Of a stretch of DNA of 64,000 nucleotides, positions 35,030-44,113 are shown in pieces. The translations under genes and the position numbers were made by a program. The notes under the pieces are model-generated. The model ran no database searches, was not told the DNA's origin, and was given only the letters and a program-made list of their open reading frames with translations. Numbering within the stretch: the stretch's first letter is position 1; the number at the start of each line of letters is the position of its first letter. The DNA comes from Flavobacterium akiainvivens (GTDB lineage Bacteria > Bacteroidota > Bacteroidia > Flavobacteriales > Flavobacteriaceae): NCBI RefSeq assembly GCF_001278115.1, contig NZ_LIYD01000005.1:495906-559905 (forward strand), in the 5' to 3' direction.

Positions 35030-35449
35030 TTATACCAGTGTAGCTGATAATGTTATTTCTGCGGCAGCTAAAACTTTAGAAAGCGGGCAAATTTCTTTTG
35101 CTTTTTTAGCGATATCCTGAAAGTCCTGTTCTGTAATTCCGGGAACGCTGCCTTCAAGCTTTAAGTGTATTTTAGTGATAGTGCCATCTTCAAATGTTAC
35201 CTGGGCTTCAGTGTCAAGGTTATCGGCTGTAAAGCCTTTCTCGTTAAGTAAGAAGCTAAATTGCATGGTAAAACATCCTGCATGTGCTGCGCCTAAAAGT
35301 TCTTCAGGGTTAGTGCCTACACCGTCTTCAAAACGGGTTTTAAATGAGTACTGTGCTTTGTTTAAAGTTGTACTTTCTGTGCTTACAGAGCCTTTTCCGT
35401 CTTTGCCGGTCCCTTTCCAGTTTGCGCTTGCTTTTCTTGTAAATTTCAT
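35030..35449 (-). CDS. OsmC-family peroxiredoxin
   Basis: This 139-residue protein is of the OsmC/Ohr type that reduces organic hydroperoxides. The two active cysteines are in HAGCFTMQFS (about residue 59) and ICPLSKVLA near the C-terminus, with the Arg/Glu ligands expected in TRFEDGVGTNPEELLGA. Sequence favours OsmC over Ohr (GTNPEELLGAAHAGC). Nearby lie an esterase and an OxyR-like regulator, a possible oxidative-stress neighbourhood. Confidence 0.9.
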   Translation of the reverse strand: MKFTRKASANWKGTGKDGKGSVSTESTTLNKAQYSFKTRFEDGVGTNPEELLGAAHAGCFTMQFSFLLNEKGFTADNLDTEAQVTFEDGTITKIHLKLEGSVPGITEQDFQDIAKKAKEICPLSKVLAAAEITLSATLV

Positions 35450-35569
35450 GGTTTATTGATTTTTAGATTATTAAAGATATTAGTTTTAAAAGTATTTAAG
35501 TGTAGCTATAAAGTTATTTATTGTATGAGCTCTAACTTGTTAAGCCTTTGTTATTTTTCTTACTGATTA

Positions 35570-36598
35570 TTAATTGTGTAGTTTGTCTTTTAGTGCATCG
35601 GTAGCCTGTTTAATAGCAGCTCGAGGTGCAGGTGTATCTGTAATGGGATTTAGCATTACAAAGTCGTGTATAGTGCCTATATATCGGGTTGCGGTAACTT
35701 TTACGCCTGCTGCATTCAGTTTTTTTGCATAGGCTTCACCTTCATCACGCAGTACATCATTTTCTGCTGTAATTATCAATGCTTCAGGCAGGTTTTTTAG
35801 TTGTTCAAAATCAGCACGTAGTGGCGAGGCAGTAATTTGGTTACGGTCTGCTGCATTGGGTGCATATTGGTTCCAAAACCATATCATGGCATTAAGGGTA
35901 AGAAAGTGTCCGTTGGCAAATTGCTGGTATGAGGCTGTGTTAAAGTTAGCATCGGTAACAGGGTAGAAAAGTAGCTGAAAATCAATAGCCGGGCCTTTGC
36001 GCTCTTTTGCCATGAGTGTTACGGCTATGGCCATATTTCCACCTACACTATCGCCGCCCACAGCCAGTTTTGAAGTGTCAAGTCCCAGTTTACTGCCGTT
36101 TTCTTTAATCCACTTAGTTGCAGCATAAGCCTCTTCGTTAGCCTGCGGATACCTGGCTTCGGGGGTTGGGGTATAGTTAACAAAAACTACGGCTATATTT
36201 GCACCAACCGCCAGTTCCCTTACTAACCTGTCGTGTGTAAAGGCATTGCCTAAAATCCATCCGCCACCATGAAAATACATCAACACCGGTAGCTTTTCTT
36301 TAGCCCCCTGGGGTTTCACAATTCTTATAGATACTTTATAACCATCCTGGGTTATGGTTTTCTCTTCAATGTCGGCCGGTAGTTTTTTGTAATCGCCGGT
36401 CTGCGCATTTATAAGTACGTTGCGGGCATCTTGAATGGAAAGCTCATAAAGTTGTGGGCCATTGCCACTATGTACCGCTTTTAAAAATTCGCGGGTTTGT
36501 TTTTCAATGTTATAGCTTCCCGCTAAAGATGGGTCGGTTTGTGCGGTGGCAATGCTTAATCCTATAAGTACTAAAGCCAATGTTGCAAATTTTTTCAT
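35570..36598 (-). CDS. Exported alpha/beta hydrolase (HSL/GDSAGG-like)
   Basis: This 342-residue esterase has a signal peptide ending ATAQ. The oxyanion motif HGGGW lies near residue 114, the nucleophile serine in GGDSVGG near residue 164, and the catalytic His in GTIHDFVML near the end. This is the hormone-sensitive-lipase branch of the fold; substrate unknown. It is transcribed divergently from the oxyR-like gene, which may regulate it. Confidence 0.88.
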   Translation of the reverse strand: MKKFATLALVLIGLSIATAQTDPSLAGSYNIEKQTREFLKAVHSGNGPQLYELSIQDARNVLINAQTGDYKKLPADIEEKTITQDGYKVSIRIVKPQGAKEKLPVLMYFHGGGWILGNAFTHDRLVRELAVGANIAVVFVNYTPTPEARYPQANEEAYAATKWIKENGSKLGLDTSKLAVGGDSVGGNMAIAVTLMAKERKGPAIDFQLLFYPVTDANFNTASYQQFANGHFLTLNAMIWFWNQYAPNAADRNQITASPLRADFEQLKNLPEALIITAENDVLRDEGEAYAKKLNAAGVKVTATRYIGTIHDFVMLNPITDTPAPRAAIKQATDALKDKLHN

Positions 36599-36735
36599 AA
36601 TGATTTGTATTAATTGTTGATTGTTTACATTTTATGAGGTTTTAATTACCTCATTTTGACAAGACAAATTTATTTCGATAGCTATATATAAATCAAATTA
36701 ATAATTTTTTATCTTTATAAAATAAAATTATAACA

Positions 36736-37707
36736 ATGACAATTCAACAATTAAGATATATTGTGGCGCTCGATGAACACCGCCATTTTGCAAGGGCTGC
36801 CGAAGAATGTAACGTTACACAGCCGGGCTTAACCATTCAGCTTAAAAACCTTGAAGAAGAGATTGGTATTAAGGTTTTTGACCGGGCTAAAGTGCCTTTA
36901 AAGCCCACACTTGCCGGTTTTGAGATTATTGAGAGGGCTAAGAAGCTGCTGCGTGAGGCAGATTCTATTCGTGATTATGTAGTGCATAAAAAAAATGACC
37001 TGACCGGTAAGGTAACAATAGGGGTAATAAGTACCCTTTCGCCTTATTTAATGCCTGTATTTATTAAAAAGATTAAAGATGTTGTGCCCGATGTTGCGTT
37101 TACTATAGTGGAGGCCGGTACCGTACATTTAATGCACTATCTGGAAACAGGAGCTATAGATATAGCACTCATGGCTACACCTACATCTAATCCCGGTTTA
37201 AATGAATACCCGGTTTTTCAGGAACCTTTTGTGGCATGCTTGCCTGAAGGGCATAGTATGGCTAATACCCCTTTTTATGAGCTGAATGAAAATGATAAGC
37301 CTGATTTACTTTTGCTGCAAAACGAGTATTGTTTTAATGCGCAGCTTTTGGATATTTGCAGCCTGGGCGAACCGGGCTTGCAGTCTGGTAATGTTAAGTA
37401 TGAAATAAACTCAATTGAAACCCTTAAAAACCTGGTTAAGGCGGGGATGGGGTTTGCTATACTGCCTCAATTATCAGCCCAAAATAAAGATGAAGGCATT
37501 TATAAGCCTTTTAAGGATACCATACCGGTAAGGGAAATAAGCCTGGTAGTGGCCGATACTTTTAGCCGCAAGCTTTTGCTTGAAAAGATAAGCGAAACAT
37601 TGTGGCTGTGCCTGCCGGAATCATTAAAACAGCAAAAACAATACAAGAAAATACGCTGGAACGACTCGCCCTATTTTATAAAGGCTTTAGAACAATATAA
37701 AGGATAA
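36736..37707 (+). CDS. oxyR: LysR-type regulator, OxyR-like
   Basis: This 323-residue LysR-family protein has the DNA-binding helix-turn-helix MTIQQLRYIVALDEHRHFARAAEECNVTQ in its first 30 residues. The effector domain has YCFNAQLLDICS, with two cysteines 9 apart, the spacing of the redox pair in E. coli OxyR (C199 and C208). This supports a peroxide sensor. It lies 137 bases from a divergent esterase gene, the usual place for LysR operators. OsmC is 1.3 kb away. The gene call is firm; peroxide response is inferred from the cysteines. Confidence 0.85.
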   Translation: MTIQQLRYIVALDEHRHFARAAEECNVTQPGLTIQLKNLEEEIGIKVFDRAKVPLKPTLAGFEIIERAKKLLREADSIRDYVVHKKNDLTGKVTIGVISTLSPYLMPVFIKKIKDVVPDVAFTIVEAGTVHLMHYLETGAIDIALMATPTSNPGLNEYPVFQEPFVACLPEGHSMANTPFYELNENDKPDLLLLQNEYCFNAQLLDICSLGEPGLQSGNVKYEINSIETLKNLVKAGMGFAILPQLSAQNKDEGIYKPFKDTIPVREISLVVADTFSRKLLLEKISETLWLCLPESLKQQKQYKKIRWNDSPYFIKALEQYKG

Positions 37708-37709
37708 AA

Positions 37710-37734
37710 AAACCGCAGCTGTATGCTGCGGTTT
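37710..37734. terminator. Bidirectional terminator
   Basis: AAACCGCAGC and GCTGCGGTTT form a 10-bp stem over a five-base loop. The A-run on the left gives a good T-run for the minus-strand gene; the plus side has a weaker tail. It separates convergent genes. Confidence 0.85.
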
Positions 37735-37737
37735 GTG

Positions 37738-39225
37738 TTATATCTGTGGCTGGCTTTCAGTAGATTCGGCCAGTTGCTTTTTTGGGTCGTAACCAAACAG
37801 GTGGTTCTGTTTAATTATTTCAGCAATACCGGCAGGTAGCATGGTTTCCCACCCGGCTTTTCCTTTGCTGATCATTTTAAGTACTTCACGGCTAAAGATG
37901 TTCAGGTTGTTTACATCAACATCAGGAATATCATTAACCTTACCGTTGTATTTAAAGAACTTATACAACTCTTTCATGCGCGGGTGTACTTTAAGGTTTT
38001 CAGAGTCAATAACATGGCCTTCTTCGTCTTTCATAGGGTAGAGGTATACCTTAAGATCGCGGTAAAACAGTTTGCCAAATGCCTCTAATATGCCTCCGCT
38101 AAGGTGGCGGTAATATTTTTCATCAAAAATATCAATCAGGTTACTTACACCCATTGATAGTCCCATACGGGCTTTGGTATAAGAGCTAAAGTATTCAACA
38201 ACCTTATAGTATTCCTGGAAATTAGATATCATAACCGTTTGGCCAAGCGAGCATAAAAGCTCAGCCCTGTCCATAAAGTCACGCTCATCAATCTCACCAT
38301 CGCTGCGCAGGTTGCTAAGGGTTATTTCAAACACCACAAGTGCCTTATCAGGGTCAACCTTGTTTTCTTCAAGAAACATTTTGTATGATTTCTCATACAT
38401 ATCCATGTTTACCTTGGTTACCGGGCGGAAACTTCCACGCAGCGCAAGGATATTCTTTTTATAAAGTACAGCAGCTGGCAGTACATTGTGGCCGCTTGGG
38501 TCAAACATTACGGCATCGGTCATGCCGTTTTTAACCAGCTGAAGGCTCATAAGCCTGTTGTCTACATCGGCAAAGCGTGGGCCTGAAAAGTTTATGGTAT
38601 CAATTTCAAGCTGGTCTTTGTCAAGGTGGTCATATAGGTAGCGCAGTAGTTTTTTAGGGTCGTTATACTTGTAAAACGCGCCATAAATAAGATTTACACC
38701 TAAAATGCCCAGTGTTTCCTGCTGAAGGCGTGCATCGGTTTCCCTAAAACGTATGTGCAGTATAATCTCGTTGTAATCTTCATCCGGCTCAACCTGGTAC
38801 CTTATGCCTACCCAGCCGTGTCCTTTAAATTGCTTGGCAAAATCTATAGTGGCAACGGTATTTGCATAGCTAAAAAATACCTTGTTGGGGTGTTTTTCGC
38901 GCTTAAGCCTGTCTTCCATAATGCGCACCTCGTGGCCCAGCATCTTTTTAAGGCGGCTTTCGGTAACATATCTTCCGTCTTCCTCAACGCCGTAAATGGC
39001 ATCACTAAAATCTTTATCGTAGGCAGACATGGCTTTGGCTATCGTTCCACTCGATGCTCCTGAGCGGAAGAAATGGCGCACAGTTTCCTGTCCGGCACCT
39101 ATTTCGGCAAATGTGCCGTAAATGTTTTCGTTCAGGTTTATGCGCAGCGCTTTATCTTTTATAGATGGAACGTGAGCAATAATCCTGTCGCCCTTTAAAG
39201 TTATTTCGTCGTCAGATAGTTTCAT
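37738..39225 (-). CDS. 495-residue soluble protein, function unknown
   Basis: This large protein has no signal peptide and no obvious membrane segment. It contains GAGQETVRHFFRSGASSGTIAK near its start, a Glu/Asp-rich region and many aromatic segments such as GRYVTESRLKKML. I cannot place it: no Walker, Rossmann or metal motif stands out. Codon use and length suggest a real, expressed gene. A TAnnTTTG box (39245-39252, minus strand) lies 20 bases upstream. Confidence 0.8.
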   Translation of the reverse strand: MKLSDDEITLKGDRIIAHVPSIKDKALRINLNENIYGTFAEIGAGQETVRHFFRSGASSGTIAKAMSAYDKDFSDAIYGVEEDGRYVTESRLKKMLGHEVRIMEDRLKREKHPNKVFFSYANTVATIDFAKQFKGHGWVGIRYQVEPDEDYNEIILHIRFRETDARLQQETLGILGVNLIYGAFYKYNDPKKLLRYLYDHLDKDQLEIDTINFSGPRFADVDNRLMSLQLVKNGMTDAVMFDPSGHNVLPAAVLYKKNILALRGSFRPVTKVNMDMYEKSYKMFLEENKVDPDKALVVFEITLSNLRSDGEIDERDFMDRAELLCSLGQTVMISNFQEYYKVVEYFSSYTKARMGLSMGVSNLIDIFDEKYYRHLSGGILEAFGKLFYRDLKVYLYPMKDEEGHVIDSENLKVHPRMKELYKFFKYNGKVNDIPDVDVNNLNIFSREVLKMISKGKAGWETMLPAGIAEIIKQNHLFGYDPKKQLAESTESQPQI

Positions 39226-39244
39226 AGCGGTGAAAGATATGCTG

Positions 39245-39293
39245 CAAAGTTAGGAAATGACTGCATTTTATAAAACAAATTATGCTATTTTTG
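39245..39293. promoter_or_regulatory. Divergent promoter region
   Basis: TAACTTTG on the minus strand (39245-39252) serves the 495-residue gene, and TATTTTTG on the plus strand (39286-39293) serves the MBL gene. Both match the -7 consensus. Confidence 0.55.
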
Positions 39294-39311
39294 TGTAAAA
39301 AATAAAGTATT

Positions 39312-40076
39312 TTGAACGTTTGGTTTCTCGGTACCGGCACATCCCAGGGCATTCCCATCATTGGCAGCACACATCCTGTATGCCTGAGCAGCGACCCAAA
39401 AGACAAGCGCCTGCGTGTTTCGGTATGGATATCATGGCCGGGACACTCATTTGTAATAGATTGCGGGCCTGATTTCAGGCAGCAAATGCTAACCAGCGGC
39501 TGTACTGCATTAGACGGCATACTTTATACCCATGAACACAGCGACCATACCGCCGGATTAGACGATATAAGGCCTTTTTTCTTTCGTCAGGGCAACATAC
39601 CCATTTATGCCCACAATCGTGTAATAAACAACTTGCAAAAACGTTTTGAATATATCTTTCAGGAAGAAAACAAATACCCCGGGGCACCATCAGTAAATAG
39701 TAACCCTGTTGAAGCCTACAAACCTTTTGCTATTGGCAATAAAACGGCAACCGCGTTTACGGTATTGCACGGCAGCCTCGAAATTTTTGGCTACAGGATT
39801 GACGGTTTTGCTTATATAACCGATGCAAAAATAATTCCTGACGAGAGCCTGGAGCTTATAAAAGAAGTTGATGTATTGGTAGTTAGTGCCTTAAGGATAG
39901 AACCTCATGAAAACCATTTTAACCTGCAGGAGGCATTAGATTTTATTGCTCTTGTTAATCCAGGAAGAGCCTATTTAACGCATATAAGCCACATGTTAGG
40001 TTTTCATGAAGAAGTGCAGAAAATACTGCCGGAAAATGTATTTTTGGCCTACGATAATTTAGAAATAACCATTTAA
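39312..40076 (+). CDS. MBL-fold metallo-hydrolase, PhnP-like
   Basis: This 254-residue enzyme has the metallo-beta-lactamase metal motif THEHSDHTAGLDD near residue 77 and further His/Asp ligands (VLHGS, YITDAK, LTHISHMLG). It looks like the PhnP/Lipoyl-synthase-neighbour type that acts on cyclic phosphates or similar, but the substrate is unknown. The start is TTG at 39312, because MNVWFLGTGTSQGIP is the normal family N-terminus. The next gene begins 4 bases after its stop, so they form an operon. Confidence 0.88.
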   Translation: MNVWFLGTGTSQGIPIIGSTHPVCLSSDPKDKRLRVSVWISWPGHSFVIDCGPDFRQQMLTSGCTALDGILYTHEHSDHTAGLDDIRPFFFRQGNIPIYAHNRVINNLQKRFEYIFQEENKYPGAPSVNSNPVEAYKPFAIGNKTATAFTVLHGSLEIFGYRIDGFAYITDAKIIPDESLELIKEVDVLVVSALRIEPHENHFNLQEALDFIALVNPGRAYLTHISHMLGFHEEVQKILPENVFLAYDNLEITI

Positions 40077-40080
40077 AATA

Positions 40081-40575
40081 ATGAAGAAGAATATTTTTCT
40101 ATACCTGTTTATTTTTTCGCTGGCAATCAATGTGTTTGCGTATATGTATTTTACAAACCAGCAAAATTTTGACCATGGGCGCATAGACAAGCTTCAGGGT
40201 AAACTTAAGTCAGTTCGCGACAGCATAAAGACTGAAAGTGCCAAAAGTGCTTCTGATAGTTATTTTTCGCTTGAAAATAACGCCAATGCACAGGAGTATT
40301 TTGCAGGTAAAGATGTAAAAGAGATTGCCATAAAAGTAAGAGATGCCATATATGCCCAAAATGCAACTAAGGGCGGTAACCCGCTTGTTGGCTATCCTGC
40401 CATGGAAGGCCAGCCGTTTTCGGTATCTAAAATAAAAGTGCTTAACCACAGGTGGGTAATTATAGACTACAGCAACGGTAAATACTGGGGAGAAGCACTG
40501 CTACGCTACTTTGTGGAAGATAACGGCAGCATAACCCTTGAAAAGGCCGACACGCTGTTATATCCGCAGCAATAA
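40081..40575 (+). CDS. Membrane-anchored protein, function unknown
   Basis: This 164-residue protein has an N-terminal anchor or uncleaved signal (about 4-23), then a charged coiled-coil-like stretch (RIDKLQGKLKSVRDSIKTES) and a compact C-terminal domain ending LRYFVEDNGSITLEKADTLLYP. It should face the periplasm. I do not recognise it. It follows the MBL gene by 4 bases. Confidence 0.7.
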   Translation: MKKNIFLYLFIFSLAINVFAYMYFTNQQNFDHGRIDKLQGKLKSVRDSIKTESAKSASDSYFSLENNANAQEYFAGKDVKEIAIKVRDAIYAQNATKGGNPLVGYPAMEGQPFSVSKIKVLNHRWVIIDYSNGKYWGEALLRYFVEDNGSITLEKADTLLYPQQ

Positions 40576-40622
40576 CAATTATTTTTTGTACTTTAGGCAC
40601 GTGTAATACATCCTTGAATTTT

Positions 40623-41108
40623 ATGAAAAAGCATATTGTAATGATTGCTGTTGCCGGTCTTTTGTTTTCGTGTGATTATATTTTGAAGCCGAAAGATAAA
40701 GATTCAACCGCTAAAACGCCGCAGGTTGTTACCGGGACAGATACTGATAAGGATGATAAAGGCTGTGTAATATCTGCCGGTTACAGGTGGAGCCAGCTTA
40801 AAGAAGACTGTATAAGGCCTATTGAAGAGGGGTACAGGCTTAACAGTATAGAACAGGTAGAAGGGGAAAGCACTTACAAAAGTGCTTTTGTTACCTTTGA
40901 TGAAGATAAAGAAAAAGCCGAACTGTTCCTGCCCAATGTAAGGACTTCTGCCATACTGAAAAAAGATAAGAATGGAGTTTACTCTGATGGTAAATGGGTA
41001 CTTTCAGTAAACGAAAAATACAGCCTGCATAAAAACGGGGCACTCCTGTTTCAGGGGGCTGCCGTGCAGGAAGGCCAGGTAACCGGAGACGACAAGGCCG
41101 AAGATTAA
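40623..41108 (+). CDS. Lipoprotein, function unknown
   Basis: This 161-residue lipoprotein has the signal MKKHIVMIAVAGLLFSC followed by DYILKPKDKDST. The mature protein has a GCVISAGYRWSQLKEDCIR segment with two cysteines, which could form a disulfide. I start at ATG 40623, not the TTG three codons upstream. The function is unknown. Confidence 0.7.
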   Translation: MKKHIVMIAVAGLLFSCDYILKPKDKDSTAKTPQVVTGTDTDKDDKGCVISAGYRWSQLKEDCIRPIEEGYRLNSIEQVEGESTYKSAFVTFDEDKEKAELFLPNVRTSAILKKDKNGVYSDGKWVLSVNEKYSLHKNGALLFQGAAVQEGQVTGDDKAED

Positions 41109-41163
41109 AATTAAATAGTAACAAAACAGTTTTATAATAGTCTTATTTAGAAACTGAAAAAGC

Positions 41164-41268
41164 ATGAACGATAAAACTACTTCCTGGAAAAAAAGCTACA
41201 GCCTTGTGCTGCTGCTTAATGTTATATACATAGTTGTGTTTTATTTTATAATGCAGATATATACATAG
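41164..41268 (+). CDS. 34-residue membrane protein before a symporter
   Basis: A short frame codes MNDKTTSWKKSYSLVLLLN and a single membrane helix (about residues 11-33), ending QIYT. Its stop is followed by the symporter ATG after 1 base, so translation must be coupled. Small hydrophobic partners just upstream of SSS transporters are known in other groups (for example DUF3311 and DUF4212). This one is too short for those families but may play the same role. Evidence is position, reading frame and hydrophobicity. Confidence 0.6.
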   Translation: MNDKTTSWKKSYSLVLLLNVIYIVVFYFIMQIYT

Positions 41269-41269
41269 T

Positions 41270-43048
41270 ATGCAGCCGTTAGACTGGATTATACTTACAG
41301 TTACGCTTTTGTTTATAGTTGCCTATGGGGCACTTAAAACCAAAGGCAGCCAAAATGTTGAAGAATATATATTAGGCAGTAACCAAACGCCCTGGTGGAC
41401 TGTAGGCCTTTCTGTAATGGCTACACAGGCAAGTGCCATTACCTTTTTATCCACACCCGGCCAGGCCTATCATGATGGCCTTGGTTTTGTACAGTTTTAC
41501 TTCGGGTTGCCGCTTGCCATGGTGGTTATATGCCTCACTTTCATACCTATTTACCACAAGCTAAAGGTTTATACCGCCTATGAGTTTCTTGAGCAGCGTT
41601 TTGATGTTAAATCAAGGTCGCTGGCGGCAATAATTTTCCTTATACAACGCGGGCTTGGCACAGGCCTTACCATTTATGCGCCTGCTATAATTTTATCGTC
41701 ATTATTAGGGTGGAACCTTAATGCTATGAACATTGCCATAGGTGCGCTGGTAATAATTTACACCATGACGGGGGGCACAAGGGCGGTAAACGTTACCCAT
41801 AAACAACAGATGTTTGTAATAATGTCGGGCATGATAATTACCTTTTTTATCATACTTGATTACCTGCCCGATGAGCTTAGCTTTAACAATGCACTGCACA
41901 TAGCCGGTGCTAACGATAAACTGAATATACTTGATTTTTCGGTAGACCCGGATAAGCGTTATACGATATGGACGGGCCTTGCCGGTGGTTTCTTTTTAGC
42001 ACTGTCTTATTTTGGTACAGACCAAAGCCAGGTACAGCGCTATCTTTCAGGCAAAAGCATAAAAGAAAGCCAGATGGGCCTTATTATGAACGGCCTGCTA
42101 AAAGTGCCTATGCAGTTTTTTATACTGTTAATAGGGGTAATGGTATTTGTGTTTTTCCAGTTTCACAGTGCCCCGCTGCACTTTAACCCAAACAATACCA
42201 ATAGCATAAACAAATCGGTTTATAAAAAAGACTACAATGCACTTGAAACCCAGCTTAAAGAAGTAGCTGCCGAAAAAGAAGAAATAAGCCACCTGTATGT
42301 AGGGCAGCTACACCAGGATTATGATAATAAAGAGCTGCACAACCGCCTGGTAAGCCTTAACAGCCGTGAAAAAGATTTACGTGAACAGGCCAGGCAACTG
42401 ATTGAAAAAGTAGACAAAGGCGCAGAAACCAATGATAAAGACTATGTGTTTTTATACTTCATACTCAATTTCCTGCCTAAAGGACTGGTAGGGCTGTTGC
42501 TTGCAGTGATATTCTCAGCAGCCATGTCATCTTCAGCTTCGGGGTTAAATGCCTTGGCTTCAACTACTTCTATTGATATTTATAAGCGCTTATATCCCGG
42601 CGAAAAAGAAGACAAGCACATGGTGAACATGACCAAGCTGTTTACCCTTTTCTGGGGGCTTGTGGCCATTCTGTTTGCCTGTTTCGGCACTTTGTTTGAA
42701 AACCTTATACAGCTTGTAAATATTATTGGCTCAATATTTTACGGTACAGTGCTGGGCATTTTCCTTGTAGCGTTTTACATAAAATACATAAAGGCCGATG
42801 CTATGTTTTGGGGGGCTTTCCTTGCACAGCTTATTATTATAGTAGTATATGAAAGCGATATTGTAAGCTTCCTGTGGCTCAATGTATTGGGAGCAGCACT
42901 TGCTATAGGATTATCATTCCTGTTACAGGCCATGTACAACAGCGCGTCTAAAGATCTTTATAAAGTTATAAGCCGTGTATGCTTATCGCTGGTGTGCCTA
43001 ATGTCTGCGGCCATAATTACCTATTACATCATGAAGATATTTGCGTAA
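41270..43048 (+). CDS. Sodium:solute symporter, SSS family
   Basis: This 592-residue transporter has about 13 membrane helices. The SSS family signature region includes WTVGLSVMATQASAITFLSTPGQ near residues 43-65 and AGGFFLALSYFGTDQSQVQRYLSGKS near 236. Between helices, about residues 310-390 form a long charged, coiled-coil-like insertion (ETQLKEVAAEKEEISHLY to LREQARQLIEKV). It takes up a solute with sodium; the substrate is not evident. It follows the 34-residue protein by 1 base and ends at a strong bidirectional terminator. Confidence 0.92.
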   Translation: MQPLDWIILTVTLLFIVAYGALKTKGSQNVEEYILGSNQTPWWTVGLSVMATQASAITFLSTPGQAYHDGLGFVQFYFGLPLAMVVICLTFIPIYHKLKVYTAYEFLEQRFDVKSRSLAAIIFLIQRGLGTGLTIYAPAIILSSLLGWNLNAMNIAIGALVIIYTMTGGTRAVNVTHKQQMFVIMSGMIITFFIILDYLPDELSFNNALHIAGANDKLNILDFSVDPDKRYTIWTGLAGGFFLALSYFGTDQSQVQRYLSGKSIKESQMGLIMNGLLKVPMQFFILLIGVMVFVFFQFHSAPLHFNPNNTNSINKSVYKKDYNALETQLKEVAAEKEEISHLYVGQLHQDYDNKELHNRLVSLNSREKDLREQARQLIEKVDKGAETNDKDYVFLYFILNFLPKGLVGLLLAVIFSAAMSSSASGLNALASTTSIDIYKRLYPGEKEDKHMVNMTKLFTLFWGLVAILFACFGTLFENLIQLVNIIGSIFYGTVLGIFLVAFYIKYIKADAMFWGAFLAQLIIIVVYESDIVSFLWLNVLGAALAIGLSFLLQAMYNSASKDLYKVISRVCLSLVCLMSAAIITYYIMKIFA

Positions 43049-43077
43049 AAAACTATTTCTTAAGGTATAAGCATAAA

Positions 43078-43104
43078 AAAATCGCCCGGTTAAAGGGCGA
43101 TTTT
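43078..43104. terminator. Bidirectional terminator
   Basis: AAAATCGCCC pairs with GGGCGATTTT over a seven-base loop. Runs of A and T on the two sides allow termination in both directions, between the symporter and the convergent DUF2911 gene. Confidence 0.9.
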
Positions 43105-43125
43105 TTATTGGTATTTACATCAGGA

Positions 43126-43983
43126 TTATTTCTTGCTCCACTCTTTAATAGAGTCCTGGTTCATTTTAATATAGTCCTGGTTGTTCGCTTTTTGAGCGCC
43201 TGCAAGCGATAGTTTAGCCGTTTCTACAGCACCTGCCTTATCGCCAAGTTTAGCCTGTATAAGTGCTTTTTGCCTTAAGATATAGAAAGGGGCATCCTGT
43301 CCTTTTTCAGTTTTTTCAATTGAAAGGTTAATCCATGTAAGCGCCTTGTTAAGGTCGGCATTGCTTTGGTAGTAGTATTGGGCAGCAGCAAAGTAAGCGC
43401 CTTGTGTAGGGCCGCTCATGGCTTCTTCAATACTTTTAAGTGCGGTAGCCTTGGTGGGTACTTCAATCTTAAGGGCTACCATGGTTTTTTCCCATGCAAT
43501 TTCAAGGAAACCAAAATCATTCTCAAGGGCGTTCATGCCAATTGTAAGGGTTTCAACATGGCGTGAAACAAACTCCGGTTTAACCGTTGCCCTTACCACT
43601 TCTTTGGTTTCATCCCATTTTTCGGGCGTACCCCAGTTGTTGATGTCGTTATACAAAATCACATCCCAGCTGTCAGCTTTCGGCTGGGTATAAAGTGCAT
43701 ATTTACCGGCTTTTATGTCTTTACCGTTTATTTTTACATCATCGCCAAATGTTATAACGGTATTCATATTAGCACCTGTCCTCCAGATACGGCCAAAAGG
43801 AACCAATTCGCCATATACAGCCCTTCCGCGTGCACTTGGGCGGGAGTAGTCTATCTTAACCGTTGTAAGGCCTACCGTTTGTTCTATAACAGCGTGCGGG
43901 CTTGCCTGTGGTGTTTGTATCTGTGCGTTAGAAGTTAAAGACAGCGCAATTACCAGTGCGGCTGTAAGAAATATCTTTTTCAT
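43126..43983 (-). CDS. DUF2911 domain protein, exported
   Basis: This 285-residue protein has a signal peptide ending SNAQ, then a DUF2911 domain (SPHAVIEQTVGLTTVKIDYSRPSARGR-type start and GRIWRTGANMNTVI). The second half (about 170-285) is helical with TPR-like repeats (AAQYYYQSNADLNKALTWI). It should be periplasmic. The DUF2911 function is unknown. It is transcribed alone. Confidence 0.88.
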   Translation of the reverse strand: MKKIFLTAALVIALSLTSNAQIQTPQASPHAVIEQTVGLTTVKIDYSRPSARGRAVYGELVPFGRIWRTGANMNTVITFGDDVKINGKDIKAGKYALYTQPKADSWDVILYNDINNWGTPEKWDETKEVVRATVKPEFVSRHVETLTIGMNALENDFGFLEIAWEKTMVALKIEVPTKATALKSIEEAMSGPTQGAYFAAAQYYYQSNADLNKALTWINLSIEKTEKGQDAPFYILRQKALIQAKLGDKAGAVETAKLSLAGAQKANNQDYIKMNQDSIKEWSKK

Positions 43984-44113
43984 GATATTGTTTATATGTT
44001 AATGTTTGTACTGCGAAAATAGTAATAATAGATGTTACGGTTGTTAAAAAATACTAAAATTGCTGTAAGGGTTTTAAGTATGTTTAGTAATTTCACTCCA
44101 TACAAACAGCCCC

